This document shows, in pieces, positions 10,501 through 25,800 of a stretch of DNA of 64,000 nt (position 1 is the stretch's first letter; each line of letters opens with the position of its first letter). Source of the DNA: Glandiceps talaboti (Eukaryota > Hemichordata > Enteropneusta > Spengelidae); NCBI RefSeq assembly GCF_964340395.1, contig NC_135558.1, positions 12,923,001 through 12,987,000 of the forward strand, read 5' to 3'. A model generated the notes under the pieces. The model worked only from the letters and a program-made list of their open reading frames with translations. It was not told where the DNA came from and did not search any database. Both the position numbers and the translations under genes were made by a program.

Positions 10501-13500
10501 GTTTTTTTTGTATCCTGTGTACAAAAGATTTAAAAGATGTGAAGTCTGGTACCTTCTCATTACAACGACTTATGTAAATCCATTTCTTTGCAACTAACAG
10601 AAGAAAGTTTAATAGACTTGGTAATAACGTATCACCCAAAAGAAGCTGCTCTGCTGAAACCATAGATCACACACATAAGTATTTGCCCCAGTTTGTAAAG
10701 ATGTTTGTGTTAATAACTTCACAATCATAAAATAAGTGAATTATTGTTTTATTTTCCAGACCACAAAATGTACAGGCTAGGCACAGAAGGGAGGGAAATG
10801 TCTTTTGTGAATCATGTAAATTTGTACTCAGAGATGACATTTTGTTTGAGTGACGTCTCGATTTTCATAGCACGGGATCCCATGGTCTGTGCATGAATCT
10901 TATGACTGCTGTGCTTTCAAAGCACTGCCTGGTAGTTACCTTTTTCAATGAAATTTAGTTTTTAAAGGGGAATGTCACTCCAGGAAATAAGAAATTTATC
11001 TCTGAGATAGAACCACATCATTGGTTCTGCTGTGTTCGAAATATGAGTCAAAATACTCAAAATTGCCATTACTTTCCCCGATGTTTAAGAAAATATTACT
11101 GGCATGGTATAATGATATTATTACCCAATACTTTTCTTTATTTAGCCAGAAAATATTCGTGACCTAAGGGTTGTCACTATGAGTCGCTAGACGTGTAGTG
11201 ACAAGGGCCCCTTAGGTCACTCATATTTTCCTTGGCTGAACAAAGAAAAATATTGAGGGATAATAATTATATTACACATACTTCTCTGATTTCGGGTCAA
11301 CAAAGTTTATCTTGAGATCAATAATGGTGACATTCTTGCCATCTTTTGGAGGAATGGTAATAATCCAAATGCATGTAGTAGATTTAGTAAGTGGTTCAGG
11401 ATATCCAACTGTTGTGAAGTTGCCTGTCTTACTAGTCAAATTACCACCACAATCTGTTGACATAATTCATATAAAACTCATTAGCATAAAATGCATGTCC
11501 ATAAGGAAACAATTTTTCTCAACTCAGATTCTTGATTTTCTGAAAGTTTGACTACCAAGTAGGCCAAAATGTTGTATTTTAAAGGGTACAGTCTGTCTCT
11601 CTCTATGGTCTTTGAAGGTTTTTACCATTTCGACTCCGTTTATCAAGAATCTTTATTGTGAACTGTGTACACAGACATTAATCCAAAAAATCAGACCTTA
11701 GTTTAATACAGATTACCACTTTTAGCCCTAAAATATTGTAAACCTAGATATTTTCGCTACTAGAAAAGATCAATTTTCACTATTAAATTACCAGGTTAGT
11801 ACATTGTGTTCATGTACCACAAGGCACTTTAGTCACCAGTAATTTTTGCATTTTTGTTTTCCTGCAAAACAAGTGAAAATAAGTCTTTAGGGAAAATTTC
11901 CATGTTATAACATGTTACATATACCTTCTATTAATATATCTAATATTGATTTGTAATAGGGAACTTGCAAACCCGCCATGTTGAATGTTGCATCATGGGA
12001 AATGTGATAATAAATGCTAATCAATTAGTATTATGAACAATATTTTTTTAACAATATTTTTTTATTTTAATCACAAATGATCAATTCATAGTCACTCTGA
12101 CCATTGTGGGAGGTTTATGTTATCGGTAGCTCCAGATTAGGTAATACGATAACCTCAGATAATCCCATAGTCCTTTGCATCTGAGCATGCTCAGTCTGGA
12201 TTGCAAGGATTCCCTATTGATATATTGTACTGTTTTATTAAAGACTATTATGAGTCCATTTGTATGTGTTATATGGCATTGATCACTGTGACTACTTTTA
12301 TCCTCAGTGGTGAAATTACTGACACTGATCCACTGCATTTGTAAACAGTGAAAGTGGGACATACACCGGCCAATGACATGCAAGAAAATCTTAGTGTAAA
12401 ACATCAACAAAATGTTACCCCTATGTGATCAATGAGGGCGCACAGTACAGGGATACTGGGATACTGGAATACTAGTAAGTTTAGTAGTATATGAGTACAA
12501 TTACGCAGTAGATACATACAAAACAACCCAAGTTTTAGCTATTTATGTGAAGATTCGAGGACTGTGAGAGAGTCTAGTCCTTCACAGATAATTTCTACAA
12601 TTCAGCCCAAACTTTGATTAGCTTAAAATGAGGTTTGCTATTTACAAAGGTTTGTTTGACTCTTAACATGCTATTAGTTGAATAACCATAAAGCCAAATA
12701 AAAAATTGTGTGGTTCCAATAACACCCAATTTCAGAATTGGGTGGGTAGGTAGGATTTTTAGTTTTAATTGTTTTTCATAACTCTTTTCTTGGTGAAGTT
12801 CAGATAACATTTTCCATCGTTTATCGAGAGCCCTTCACTATGGTCTTTGCGTTATGGGTCACATGAAGCGATGACATTTCAAAACTCACTATTTCTCGTG
12901 TGACTTGGCAAATATTTTCGATTTTTCGATAATTTTTTTTAAGAATTACCTTAAAAGAGTTTAGGTTGGGAAGTAAAAAACTAGGTTGGGTCAGATTACT
13001 GGAACTAAACAATTATTTTTATTTGGCCTAATCTCAATACAGCATGGGGTTCAATTTAATAAAAAAATGGTATCAATGGTGTTATTTTACAACTGTATGA
13101 ATAATTAAATTTTTTCAAATGTTTACTACCATGCTTACTCATCCTGTTATCTCTGAAATATTATTTGGCATTTGCTGTTGTAGTGGTCTTGTTTGACACT
13201 TACCTAGCAGAGTGTATGAAATTTGATAACCTTGATTTACAGTCAAGTCGGCATTGTCAGTAACCACACTACTGAAACTGACTTGTACTTCACTGCCTTT
13301 AAAGACAATATCATTAGGAAGGACATCTCCAGAATAAGTGCCAAATTCACTTGGTGTTCTGTCTGTATTGTTAATGATTTGCACCTGGTGTTTGTCATAT
13401 AGATTGAAAGTATCAAAGTACAGATGCATAAAGTCGCCATCATCATTCTTCAGTTTGTGCCAGCATACAGCGTTGAATGGATAATAGTTAGGAAAGTTTG

Positions 13501-13854
13501 GGGACATCATTTTGCCATTTGTGTGTTTGTCGTCCAGAGCTACAGTCTTTTGACAACCTTGTGAAAAAAACACGAAAACTATATTAATTTCTGAATGTGC
13601 ATATAATCTGTAGTATACTCGAATTTCATTTCCATAGTGATATTTAGCCTAGTGAAATGTTTCAGCTACAATTCATAGACTTCCACAGTGTAAAAGGACT
13701 GTTTTGATAGAAACTCACTCTTTTGGGCCTAACTTGAAAACTACTGATGTGGTCACTTTCATTTGAACCCCTTTTCATCTAGATACTCAAAGTAATGTCG
13801 CCACCAAATCTAAAGGCAATTGGTCAGCCAGTTTTTGACTTTTAAGTTGTTTAC

Positions 13855-13911
<57 letters not shown>

Positions 13912-13916
13912 GAAAG

Positions 13917-13952
<36 letters not shown>

Positions 13953-16900
13953 CAGACTGACAGACAGACAGATACACACATTTCGTGACAGGAATAGCAC
14001 TACTGAATTACTTTAGTATTTAGTTGTGCTAAAAATGGCTGTTTTGGCTAAACATAAATAATAACAGAACTCTATAACTCATGCGAGCCAGTATGTTGGT
14101 GCTTAGGCTAAGTGCAGTTGTGACTGTGGTATTTTCGGATGTACTTTCATTTTCTAAACTCATGAAAAGTATGATTGCACAGAACACCACAACTACTATG
14201 GCCAACACAAATAATTCCAAGAGATACATTTATTTACCTCCATGTAGCTCATATGTTGCCAAGAACAGAGAATCATCGGTAGAAACAGTCTGTGTTTTTT
14301 TGTACTGCACAAACATCGGACCAGGAGAGTGGTTACTTGAAAAGATGATAGGGGATCTATGCAGAGAACTATTCATAGTTGCAATTATAGGACTTTTCTC
14401 TGTTTCTCCATCATACACAATGAGTTCGTCACCCTCGTTCATTTTCATTTGTGAGAAACTCACATAAACGACACCCTCTGTTGAGAAAAAAAACAAATGA
14501 TAATCATTTAAAGGAAATATATAGTCATGCTTATTTCTGCCTTTGGTACACTTATATTGCTTAGTGATTATTATACCATGCACAAACCAGGTTCAACAAA
14601 AAAATATGGAATATATACGCTGGTCGTTCTACGTCATGAAAACATGTGTCTATGTCGTTGCTTCTGCTGTGTTCGAAATATGAGTCAAAATGCTCAAAAT
14701 TGCCATTTCTTTCCCCCGATTTTCTTTGATATTATTGACGCTGGTATAATTTATATTATACTTCACTATTTTTCTTCATTCAGTTGGAAAATACTCATGA
14801 CCAAAAGGTTGTCACTACTTGTCTAACGACTCATAGTCACAAAGACCCCTTAGGTCACTTGTATTTTCCTTGGCTGAATAAAGAAAAATATTGAGAATAC
14901 CATCTAACTCTCCACTTGAATACACATCTCAGGTTATCAAATAGCACTTCCGAAACTTACTCGACTTTCAAATCTCGTTTGAAGTTCTATATGACATGTG
15001 CTATGCAATGTACATGTGATATATTTTGCCCAATATAATTTATTATAATATACCTAGTGATAATGCTGTGCCATGATTCGCTAGAATCAGTCACGTGATA
15101 GGAAAATAGAATGACTATTTCCCTAGGGAAATAGTTCCATCAACTTTTACATGGTCACGTGACCACCGCGCGTTCACAGCAGGTCAAAATGGCGGCTTCT
15201 GACGATGTCGTCTGCCACCACGAGTTCACAGCATGAGGTATATTATAAAACACATATTGCCTGGCCTATATTCGGGCTATAGCACCCGTTCATTACCCCC
15301 TTGTGACTGTGAGTTACCAGAATCACATGCTATTTCCCTCGGCCTTGGCCTCGGGAAATAGCATGTGATTCTGGTAACTCACAGTCCCTCGGGTGTAATA
15401 AACGGGTGCTATAGCCCGAATATAGGCCAGGCAATGTGTTCAATATATTTCTGTACCTTCAGCTGTTGGTTTCAAGGTCCAACTACACATGGGTGAATCT
15501 TTTAATCTTTCGTTACTCAGACTGAATGTACCACTTGAATCAAAGTAGGAACCATGGCAACCTAAGATAAACAAAACAATTAAAAACAAAGAAAGAATAG
15601 CATCCTTGTTAGGTCTGTTGTGTTTCAAAACATTTATACTGTATTTAAAGTAACAACAACAACAACAAATAGAAATTTCAAGAGTTGGGTTGTGACCATA
15701 CACTTCTAGTCTTGAGGCTGTCCATGGCTTTGAATCTGGAGATATCAGTCACTATGTCTAGTGGAACAAGCAGCCGAGATGAAATTTCATGGTTTTTTTT
15801 TCAAACATAGCAATTAACATCATGTATCAAAATATGGTACATTTATCACATCAGGATGTTGCTTAATACACTGACATTTACGTTATTCCAACAAGTTTGG
15901 GGTATACTCACTTGCCCAGACAACGTTTGGTTCGTGACTTCTCATAGACATGGTGCACAGATCCAAAATCACGGATAGCCTCTCAACTAAATGCAATTTC
16001 CACTATGTGAGTATGTATTGATATTATTAAGATTGATTGTTTTCTGCTAATTGTGTTCAATAAACTATGGGTTCTGGAGTATCATTTCATAATTTTACAT
16101 CACTTAGAATTACAGTAAATTTCAGAGAAACAATTGATATTGTGCCTTTATCTTTGCTGTGGGCTCTTGAGTCTTGGGAGTCAGCAGAAATATTATATAT
16201 GGTTGAACAATGAATATTCATGATATATATTGTATTCTGAATGGATACGCACTTAGGACTCATGACTAGAACCCACAGTTTATGCAAATGCCTTTATATC
16301 CTGGAGTGGTGTTTACCTTTAATCAGTTTGGATAGGTACAAATGTACTATATCAAGCTGAGTGTAGGAGAGAGATCATAGTCATAGACCAGTGACATAGA
16401 CAGCAGAGATATCATAGTCACAGTTCAGGGACATAGACAGCAGAGATATCATAGTCACAGTTCAGTGACATAGACAGCAGAGATATCATAGTCATGGACC
16501 AGTGACATAGACAGCAGAGATATCATAGTCATAGATCAGTGACATAGACAGCTAAGTACCTCAACAAGTAAAAAATACAGAAATGTAATAATAAAAAAGA
16601 AGTTCTAGTTATAGCTACTGAGGGTTTTCATCCAACAGTCGTAAAATTCTCACACTTACCTGGTGCAATTGCATTGAATGTACCCTTGATAGAGTCTCCT
16701 TTCTTGAAGCCATCAACAACAACATACATTTCTGGTCCATTGGAGTACACAGTAGGACAATCCGACTGTGGCCCAGTAAACTGGGTCAGTTGGGGTGAAA
16801 GTTCACTGTCTCCATCATAAAAGGTCACTGCAGAACCCACTTTTGTTAGATTACACTTGTCAAACATCAACTGGACTTGATTTTGAGAGGAATCAGTGTA

Positions 16901-19792
16901 TGTTGAAGCTGATGAGAAACTGTAGTACTGGGTGGGGAGTGAATCAGTTGTAACATTGATTTTGAATGTTTGATCGGGTAGTTCATGTAAGTATTGTCTA
17001 CCCATAGCTGAGTAAAAAAAAAAAATATGAAAAATTTAATGACATATGGCATGAAAGAAAACTGTTTACAATAATCATATCTTAGAATGTGCCTCAGGGA
17101 CAAATTTTCCAAAAAATCAAAGTTTTCAATTCATTCAAATTATTCCTTTGCTGGTCTTGGTTCATCATCTTGTTTTCAAGGAAAGGATTTGGTGGCCATA
17201 TTGGATTCAAAAATGGCATAGACATAACACAGTATTTGGTGGCCATATTGGATTCTAAAATGGAATAGACTTGAACAGTATTTGGTGGCCATATTGGATT
17301 CTAAAATGGCATAGACTTAACACAGTATTTGGTGGCCATATTGGATTCTAAAATGGCATAGACTTGAACAGTATTTGGTGGCCATATTGGATTCAAAAAT
17401 GGCATACCGGTAGACATAACACAGTATTTGGTGGCCGTATTGGATTCTAAAATGGCATACACTTAACACAGTATTTGGTGGCCATATTGGATTCTAAAAT
17501 GGCATAGATTTAACACAGTATTTGGTGGCCATATTGGATTCTAAAATGGCATACACTTAACATAGTATTTGGTTACCATATTGGATTCTAAATTGGCATA
17601 CACTTAACACAGTATTTGGTGGCCATATTGGATTCTAGAGTGACTAAATTTACACTTCATTTTTAAATAAATTTGTATGGCATAGTGATGCTAGATTTTT
17701 TTCTTGATGTTAAGTGAGAGTAAGTAGGAATTTTCTTCAATAGATGTAGCAGAACTTTTATGAGTTTTACTTCTGAGCATTTTCAACATTAACAGCAATA
17801 ATGAAAACATTAGAGTTTTAGTCAATTAGCCAACTTTTCTGAAAAGGATAAAAATAAACTTGACCATGTGTGTCACCATCTTAGTCAGGTTCAGGTAAGA
17901 TTATTTAAAATCTCTCTAGGCAAGGATCAATAAAACTGATAAATACAATACTGAGTTTCAAGCAACTGATATGCTGACTTTGCACGACCTCATAAATTCA
18001 TTAGCATATTTTTGTAAACGAATATTACATACAGGGAGCCCCACTTTTACTTTTAAGTTGGGGGTGAAGGGGGGGGGGGGGGTTCCTGTGATGACTAGGT
18101 TATTTTTGATATTTGTTCTGACATGAAACTGAACACAATATTTTTGCAAGAAATTCAGTAAAGATGTATCAAAACTTTAATAAAAACGATGAAGTAGATG
18201 AAAGAACAGTTTTTCACTCACTTTGGAAGTTGACTGACAGTTTAAAGTTACCATAGCTGACAACCTCATCAGTCTTGAATCGGATCCACAGGTAGTTTTG
18301 AGTTGAGAGAACAGGACTAAGTGCTGTAACAGTGTAAGGTCAACACAAATAGATTAGTATATATCATTTGAGTAGTCTAGATGCTACCCCACGGTATCAA
18401 GTCATCTCTTTACCACCATCTAGCTCAACGAATCATGAACCTGAAGTTGTTCATGCAAATGAGTAAACCCTCAACTGTTAAAATGAAAACGGTGTAAACA
18501 GTGTATAAATAGCATCCTGACCTGACAAATATACCATATTTGGACATTATGTAACTGCCGCCAATAAAAACCCAACTTATTATTGGGCAGAATTGGGAAC
18601 TTGCAAACCCGCCATGTTGAATGTTGCATCATGGGAAATGTTTTAATAAATATTAATGAAATGGTATTGTAAACATTGCTGTTACATTGTTTGCAACCAT
18701 GAATGATCAAATCATAGTTACCCTGACCATTGTGGGAGGGTTTTTTGTTTATCAGTAGCTCCAGATTAGGTATTACGATAACCACAGATAATCCCATACT
18801 CCTTTGCATCTGAGCATGCTCAGTCTGGATTGCAAGTTCCCTATTCACTGATTCATTATCAAAGACATGATGTTAATGACGGTATAGGTGACTTCAGTTA
18901 AATTTGACATTTCATCTTGGGACCTCAGTGAATTAGATGCAAAGGGAGATATTGAGATCTAATGCCACATTTAATGTTTTAGTCTGTAACATTTGCAATG
19001 ATTTTTTTTTTCATATTTTTGTTATTTTTAGTATGCCATACAGTGTCTGTCAAAGTGTGAAAGTTACATATCACTTTGTTATTTTGAAATGGCTTCATTT
19101 TCAATATATTCTTTAAGTCATAGTTATCTCTAATTAATATTCTAAACACACTTGTAACTAACTGGGGATGATTAGACTTTTAAAATGTCCATGGTAGTGA
19201 TGGACCGACATATTAACATACCTTTTGCCTCTGCCTCGGTGTGAGATCCAGAGTACTGTCCAATGAGAGAGCTGCCCCGTGTTGGTCCATCTAGAATTGT
19301 GATGTAATCATTACTGTCTTTAATATCTAGAGTAGCGAATTTTCCAAACAGTGTTGTGTCTGCTGGTCCAGTAATAATCCATCGACAGTCAAGCATGCTT
19401 CCTAATGTGCCTGCTCGAACAGGTTCAATTGTTGTGGTCATGGATGATTCTGACAAGGTAATGTTACTGTTACCGCAGTCTGAAAATGCCAAGAAATGCC
19501 CATGGTTATCAATCTACAAGCTGATATACACATATACATACATACATACATACATACACACACATACATACATACATACATACATACATACATACACACA
19601 CACATACATACATACATACATACATACATACACACACACGTACATATATACATACATACATACATACATACACACACATACATACATACATACATACACA
19701 CATACACATACACATTAAAATAAATACATACATACATAAATACACACAAACTCACATGCATCCATCCATCCATCCATCCATCCATCCATACA

Positions 19793-19824
<32 letters not shown>

Positions 19825-22800
19825 CTATATACACACACACACAAATACACACACACACACACACACACACAGACTCACACAGACAAACGTAAAGTATACT
19901 TTACACATTCAAACAAAATGATGGGTGATTTAACCATGCAAAGATATAGAATATCTCTACAATATTTCACCAGCATTGGGTAAGATGTATTTATTGTCCA
20001 TAAAAAGGTCTGAACTGGAGTCTAAGCATTCTCAGATTTGACATCAAGCAATAAAGAGATGTCACTTTCATGACACAATCTGATCCATCTAGATCAAACC
20101 AGATTAAACCAGTTATCAAGACACAGCTGTGTTAGTTACTTAAACCCAAAACTACAGACTGATTGAACTGGGTCAAACCAGTTTAACATGAATGTATTGT
20201 TCACTTGTCAAGCTGATTTAACTGGGTCAAACCAGTACAAACCAGTTTAACATGAATGTATTGTTCACTTGTCAAGCTGATTCAACTGGGCCAAACCAGT
20301 GCAAACCAGTTTAACATGAATGTATTCTTCACTTGTCAAGCTGATTCAACTGGGTCAAACCACTTCTAACAAGTCAACATGGACATATCAATTATTTACA
20401 TCACAAACAGCAGACTGATTCCGATGAAACTGGTTCAGAATCACTCTGTAGTGAGCACTTACCAGATATAGTGAGAAAGGAAGCCTGCAACTTAGGATGG
20501 CCAGTACTGCTGGTAAACACATAACTCACTGTCAGGTTACGTCCATTAGATATAACATCAGGATAAATTCCTGGACCTGTAGAAAGCATTCAATGAGACT
20601 GTTTTGTTATACAGGTATACAAATCCTTTGGCATAAAATAACTTGCATGATCCTATATACTTGAGACTAGTAATGTAGAAACAAAAATAATTCTGCTACC
20701 AATATCAAAAAGAATTCCATTTGAACCCCATCCATTATTCTTAACAGAGCCAACTTAGTGAAAAAACAACACATTTGTTGCCCTAACCACACCAACTAAC
20801 AACACTAACATGAGCATCTTTTTGTTACATTCCCTTCATTTTCTGAATAGTAATGACAAAATGTAGTGAACCTAAAAAACTGGGGGCTTAAAAGGAACTT
20901 TGTACCATTGCAAAGATGTAATAAATAAATAAATAAATAAATAAATACCCCAATGCTACAGGTTAAATTCCTCACTTGATACAATTCTATCTTTAGAGTA
21001 AATTCTACATTCCTGTATCAATTGGCTCTTTTTGAAAACTGAAAACAGAAGGGTTTGGCAATAAGGTAGCCTGTAAGGTATGCTGTAACGGGGCACCCAC
21101 ACACATTGGTCAACCTCAGCACAGGCCAGTGAGGGCGGAGTGACATGATGTATTTTACAGTTTTGCGGTAAGGGATGCACATCATTAACAAAGTCTGTCA
21201 GTCTGCTGCAATCCTCTAGCTTTAAAGATTGATTTTAGATGACAAACTTCAACTAATTTTATTATTATAGTGTATTTTTATTAATTACAAAAACTGACCC
21301 TCACTAATTCAAGCCGTGTTAACTCATAGCTTCATCTAAGTTGATGGTCAATCAGCTCACAATTTTCTACTGTTTGAAAATAAATATTTACATCTCACAA
21401 ACTTGTCACCCTCACAAGTTGCAGTTATTCCAAATGACCCCCACATCTATGACTTAGAGAACACTTTCTTTGACTTTTTTTTTCATTCTCAAGCCATTTA
21501 TTTATGTCTGCAGTTTCTTATCACATTAGTAAAATTCATGTCTTAATAAATAAAAATATTGTTCTTCTCCTAATCACTGCTTCATGCTTGTTTTTTTGTT
21601 TTTCTGAATTATTTCCGATTCGTTCAGTTTGAATATAGCTTTTCTTGGAAAAAAACTCCTCTTGTATAAAACCAGATAGTAACCCATACTATTTTAATTT
21701 TACTACTGTCACAACACCTCAACTGAATCCATGCATGTTAGTCTATAGTTTCCTAGATGTGTTATAATTACTACGATCATCGTCGCCCTTGTATATGTGG
21801 AGAGGATAGTAATGATAGAGAATGTCGACTGGTACAGGAACTAGACTCATAAATGTTAAACTTCGATTAAGGATGAAAATTCATACCATTAGCAACTTTT
21901 TAATAGTGATATTAAAACTTCTCAAAATGATACAAAAGAAACTTAACAATATGGCGAACATCTTACCTGTGTACTTTGCCCTTTCCTCACCATCTTCCAA
22001 TATTGACAGTTGGTCATCTTTCAGCTGGGAGTCAATAGTCACAGACATTTTACTTCCAACCATGGCTGAAAGTGTCCAGATACAAGTAACCTCTCCAGGT
22101 CCACCGTCAAGATAATAGATGGGACCAAATGTTTTAGTCCTTGCGTTGCTGAAATCCCAACCACACGCTGTATGAAGGAAAAGTAAAGATACATGTGTAG
22201 GCTAAAATGTTACCTCCGGGTGTTAGTGAAATCCCAACAACACATGGCGTGGAAGAAAAGTACTGATTGGACAAAATTGTTTAGTCCAGGTGTTAGTGAA
22301 ATTCCAACCACACACACTATAGTAAGACTCCATCAAAGGCATAACCTCATGATCTGAATTTTAGGACAAATATGACGGCCATTCAGTTAAACTATCAATA
22401 AGGTCACAAAATAAAGTGATGTACATAAAGAACTGCAGTATCTGACATTTGTGACAGACTTGGTTGAAATCGGCATGTGTCGCAATGTTCAACAAAGATG
22501 GCAATATTGGGCACACCCCTGCATAAAATTATGACATTTTACTAGATCCTACCACATATTGGTAACTGATCTAATTTACTTAGGGTTAAAGTCATTTCGT
22601 TAGGTCTTGTAGAAAGTAAAATGTTTACAAGGGAGTAAATGAAAAGATGTGGCTTCTCTCTCATTATTATATACTACTCTTGAATTCAGCATATGCACAT
22701 CAGATGTGTACATATGCACTTTGAACACTCGTTATTTGACCTTGAACATGGGGGTCAAGGTGAAATGTGACGGTCACATTAGACAGCTCAATATGGATAA

Positions 22801-25800
22801 TAAGGGTGTAGACACTAAAATGAAGTATTTTTTCTATTACGCTTCCAAGGTTATAAGTGGGCAAAATCTGAATTTTTAGGACAAATATGGCAGCCATTAG
22901 GACATAATAGTGAAACAAAGTAATTTCCATATGCTGACTATGGTATTTGTGCCAGGTTTGGTTGAAATTGACCCATGCATGTCTAAGATACAGGTGATGA
23001 ACAGAGGGATAGCTGGCTGGACATAACCCAATGTAGCAATGATCTCCAGACTTTCCCTGATGGAGACTATAAAGTACATATAGAGATTGGATGAAATATT
23101 GGAGGTCACGTGTTAGTGAAATTCCTTCCACACACTGTAAGTAAGAAGAGTATAGATTGGACAAAATCTTTTAAATTAGATGTTGATGAAATCTACCCAA
23201 ACTCTGTATGTAAGAAGAGTACATGTATAGATTGGATGAAATACTTGAGTCCAGGTGTTAATGAACTTCCAACCACACTCACTGTGTAAGAAGAGTATAG
23301 ATTGGGCAAAATCTTTTAATTCAAATGTTAATGATATTCATCTATACTGAGTAACTCTGTATGTAAGAAAAGTAAAGATCACACCAAAATAGGTCATTGG
23401 TTAACCTACCTTCTGTATTGAAAAATGCTTTAAATCTTCTTCTGTACAACCCAGCTGTTTTGTTGGCACTTGTCAATTTTACAATCAGAGTGTTTGTTGT
23501 AGACAAGACAATGATACTCTCTGCAGTTGAATCTGCCATTTCGAGAAAGTAAATAAAGTTGAGAACGTAGAACAAATTTGTCATCAGAATGATCAGACTG
23601 TTTGGCATATATTTTCTATTACAATTCTGTTATGCAATGTCTCACTGTCGATAGACATTTCTGATACGAATAGAATTTTAAGTTGAAGCATGAACCAGAA
23701 CATTCATATAAAGTGTGCGATATAACTATACAAGCAAAGATAGTCTCCATTTCTGCATTTACTAAAATCAAGGTCAAATGTCAAAATGGTGACCATGTTA
23801 TGCAAATAGTGTCATTACATGTGAACTTGACCTCGACTTTCAAGGTCAGATGTTAACAATCAAATCAGTTCCCACTTGTACAACAGAATCCACTGAAATG
23901 AGATTTTATTATTAATTGAATCTTCGAGGCAAATGTATTCCGATGAAAATCTGAGACAAATGATGGTCTCAAAGAGTAAAGCACAGAGGTGAAGCACAAT
24001 GATCTAAAGGCAGTGCCAGTCAACATATTATGTTTCAAGCTCTCATAATCTCATTTACAAATATTTGAAAATGGTTGTTTTTCATCAGGAGTTAAACCCC
24101 ACTTATTTCTTTATATAAGTGTCCTGCAATCATTCAGTGCACATACACCTATAAAGTTGACTCAAAAAATTGTGTGTCACAGGTCACAGGTCAAAGATCA
24201 CATGAACTGGATTTCTGTAGAAAACAGCTAAAGAGCAATCAATAAGGGATATAAATCAACAACTTGAAGACAAGTAGGTATTATTCCTCAGTATTTTTCT
24301 TCGTTCTGCCAAGGATAATACGAGTGACCTATGGGGCATGTCATTATATGAGTCACTAGATGAATAGTGACAACATTAGATCAAGAGTATTTTCCAACTG
24401 ACTGAAGAAAAATATTGGAAAATACATTGTGTAATATAATTATACCAGCGCTAGTAATATCAAAGAAAAATCAGGGAAAGTAATGGTAATTTTGAATGTT
24501 TAGACTAATATTTTGAACACAGCAGAACCAGTGATGTAGACACGCATTGTTGTGACATAGACGCGCATTGTCTTGATGTAGAATGACCAGAGTATATATT
24601 CCATATTTTTTGTTGAACCTGACTACATGTATGTATGGTATAATAAACCATTATATAGGCAAGCCACACTAATATAGGATTCAGTGTTCAACAATTTTGA
24701 ACCCTTCTATGAGTATAGTTCTCTTTTTTTACAGGTGATTATTGGGTACTTTGCTCATGATTATTTTATCCCATCTTGTCAAAGAACATCTATGATGAAT
24801 ATCAGTCTTTTTTAAGGACAGTATTATTAAACTTTGGCAGATTTGATAGAAAGTTGGTACATCTGCACCACCAGGTGGTTTCAAATGTTTTCTTGTGAAG
24901 TGGTTTCGGTCATATTTTATCTTTTGACAACTAACAGGTAAATGAAAAATGTTTTGAAGTAATTGTTAGATGTATCTACTATGGCTCTCTCATGGTTGAT
25001 GTATTTGCTGTTTGCAAGTACCGGTAATGTGATTAATGAGTGCGTAACATCGCAAGCAACTCTGTTGGAGAACCCTTGTGATCCGAGCAAGTAATAACAC
25101 TATCATCGTCTAAGGAAGTGCTCTGCTTCAGCACCATGCAAGTTTTACCAAGGGTGAGTTAAGCAACGAATGTACAACTTACTGTCTCGTTCGAAAGTCC
25201 CTATCAGTTTGTCTGCTGCAATGGTCTCATCATATATCTCAAATACATCCCCTTCCACATCAACGTTGAAATCAGTGAAGACTAAATTGATTTTAGAACC
25301 TTCATCAACTGTAATGTTCCAGGTACAATCGATGTTGGCTCCATAGGGATTTGGGTAGTCCGGTGAAGTGAAATTTGTATTCTTCTGTGTCAGGTTGAAG
25401 TGGCAATCTATGGAAAAAAAAGAGATGACAGTAAATAATTATCACATTACCACCGCATACACATAGAGTGAAAGATTTCATCATTTGCACTCCCCATCAC
25501 TGTTGGATAAGTGACATCAATGATGAACATTAAAAATACTGCCAATGGCAATGTACACAACTGAAATCCAATGTCTGACATACAAAGGTACACATGCAGT
25601 GAGAGAACCAAACTTCAAACATGAAAACACCCCCACTGGATAATGGAACATCCCATGGACTTTAGCTATGTGATTATGTAACATTACATAACTCAGCTTT
25701 CAATGGTGGCTGCATCTGCCTTGTCATAGAGTTTATATCACATATTGTTCCCCACTTTCTGAAGTGCACATTGAGATGCACAACTCTCAACCTGTTGATA

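Noticed and set aside
16374-17640. CRISPR-like regular arrays
   Set aside because: Units are contiguous, without unique spacers, and lie in introns of an animal gene; they are minisatellites.
19438-19983. Several long open frames on both strands over the CATA/CACA tract
   Set aside because: They consist of simple-repeat translations (Y/I/H/T or M/Y/V/C) and overlap a real exon in the wrong frame.
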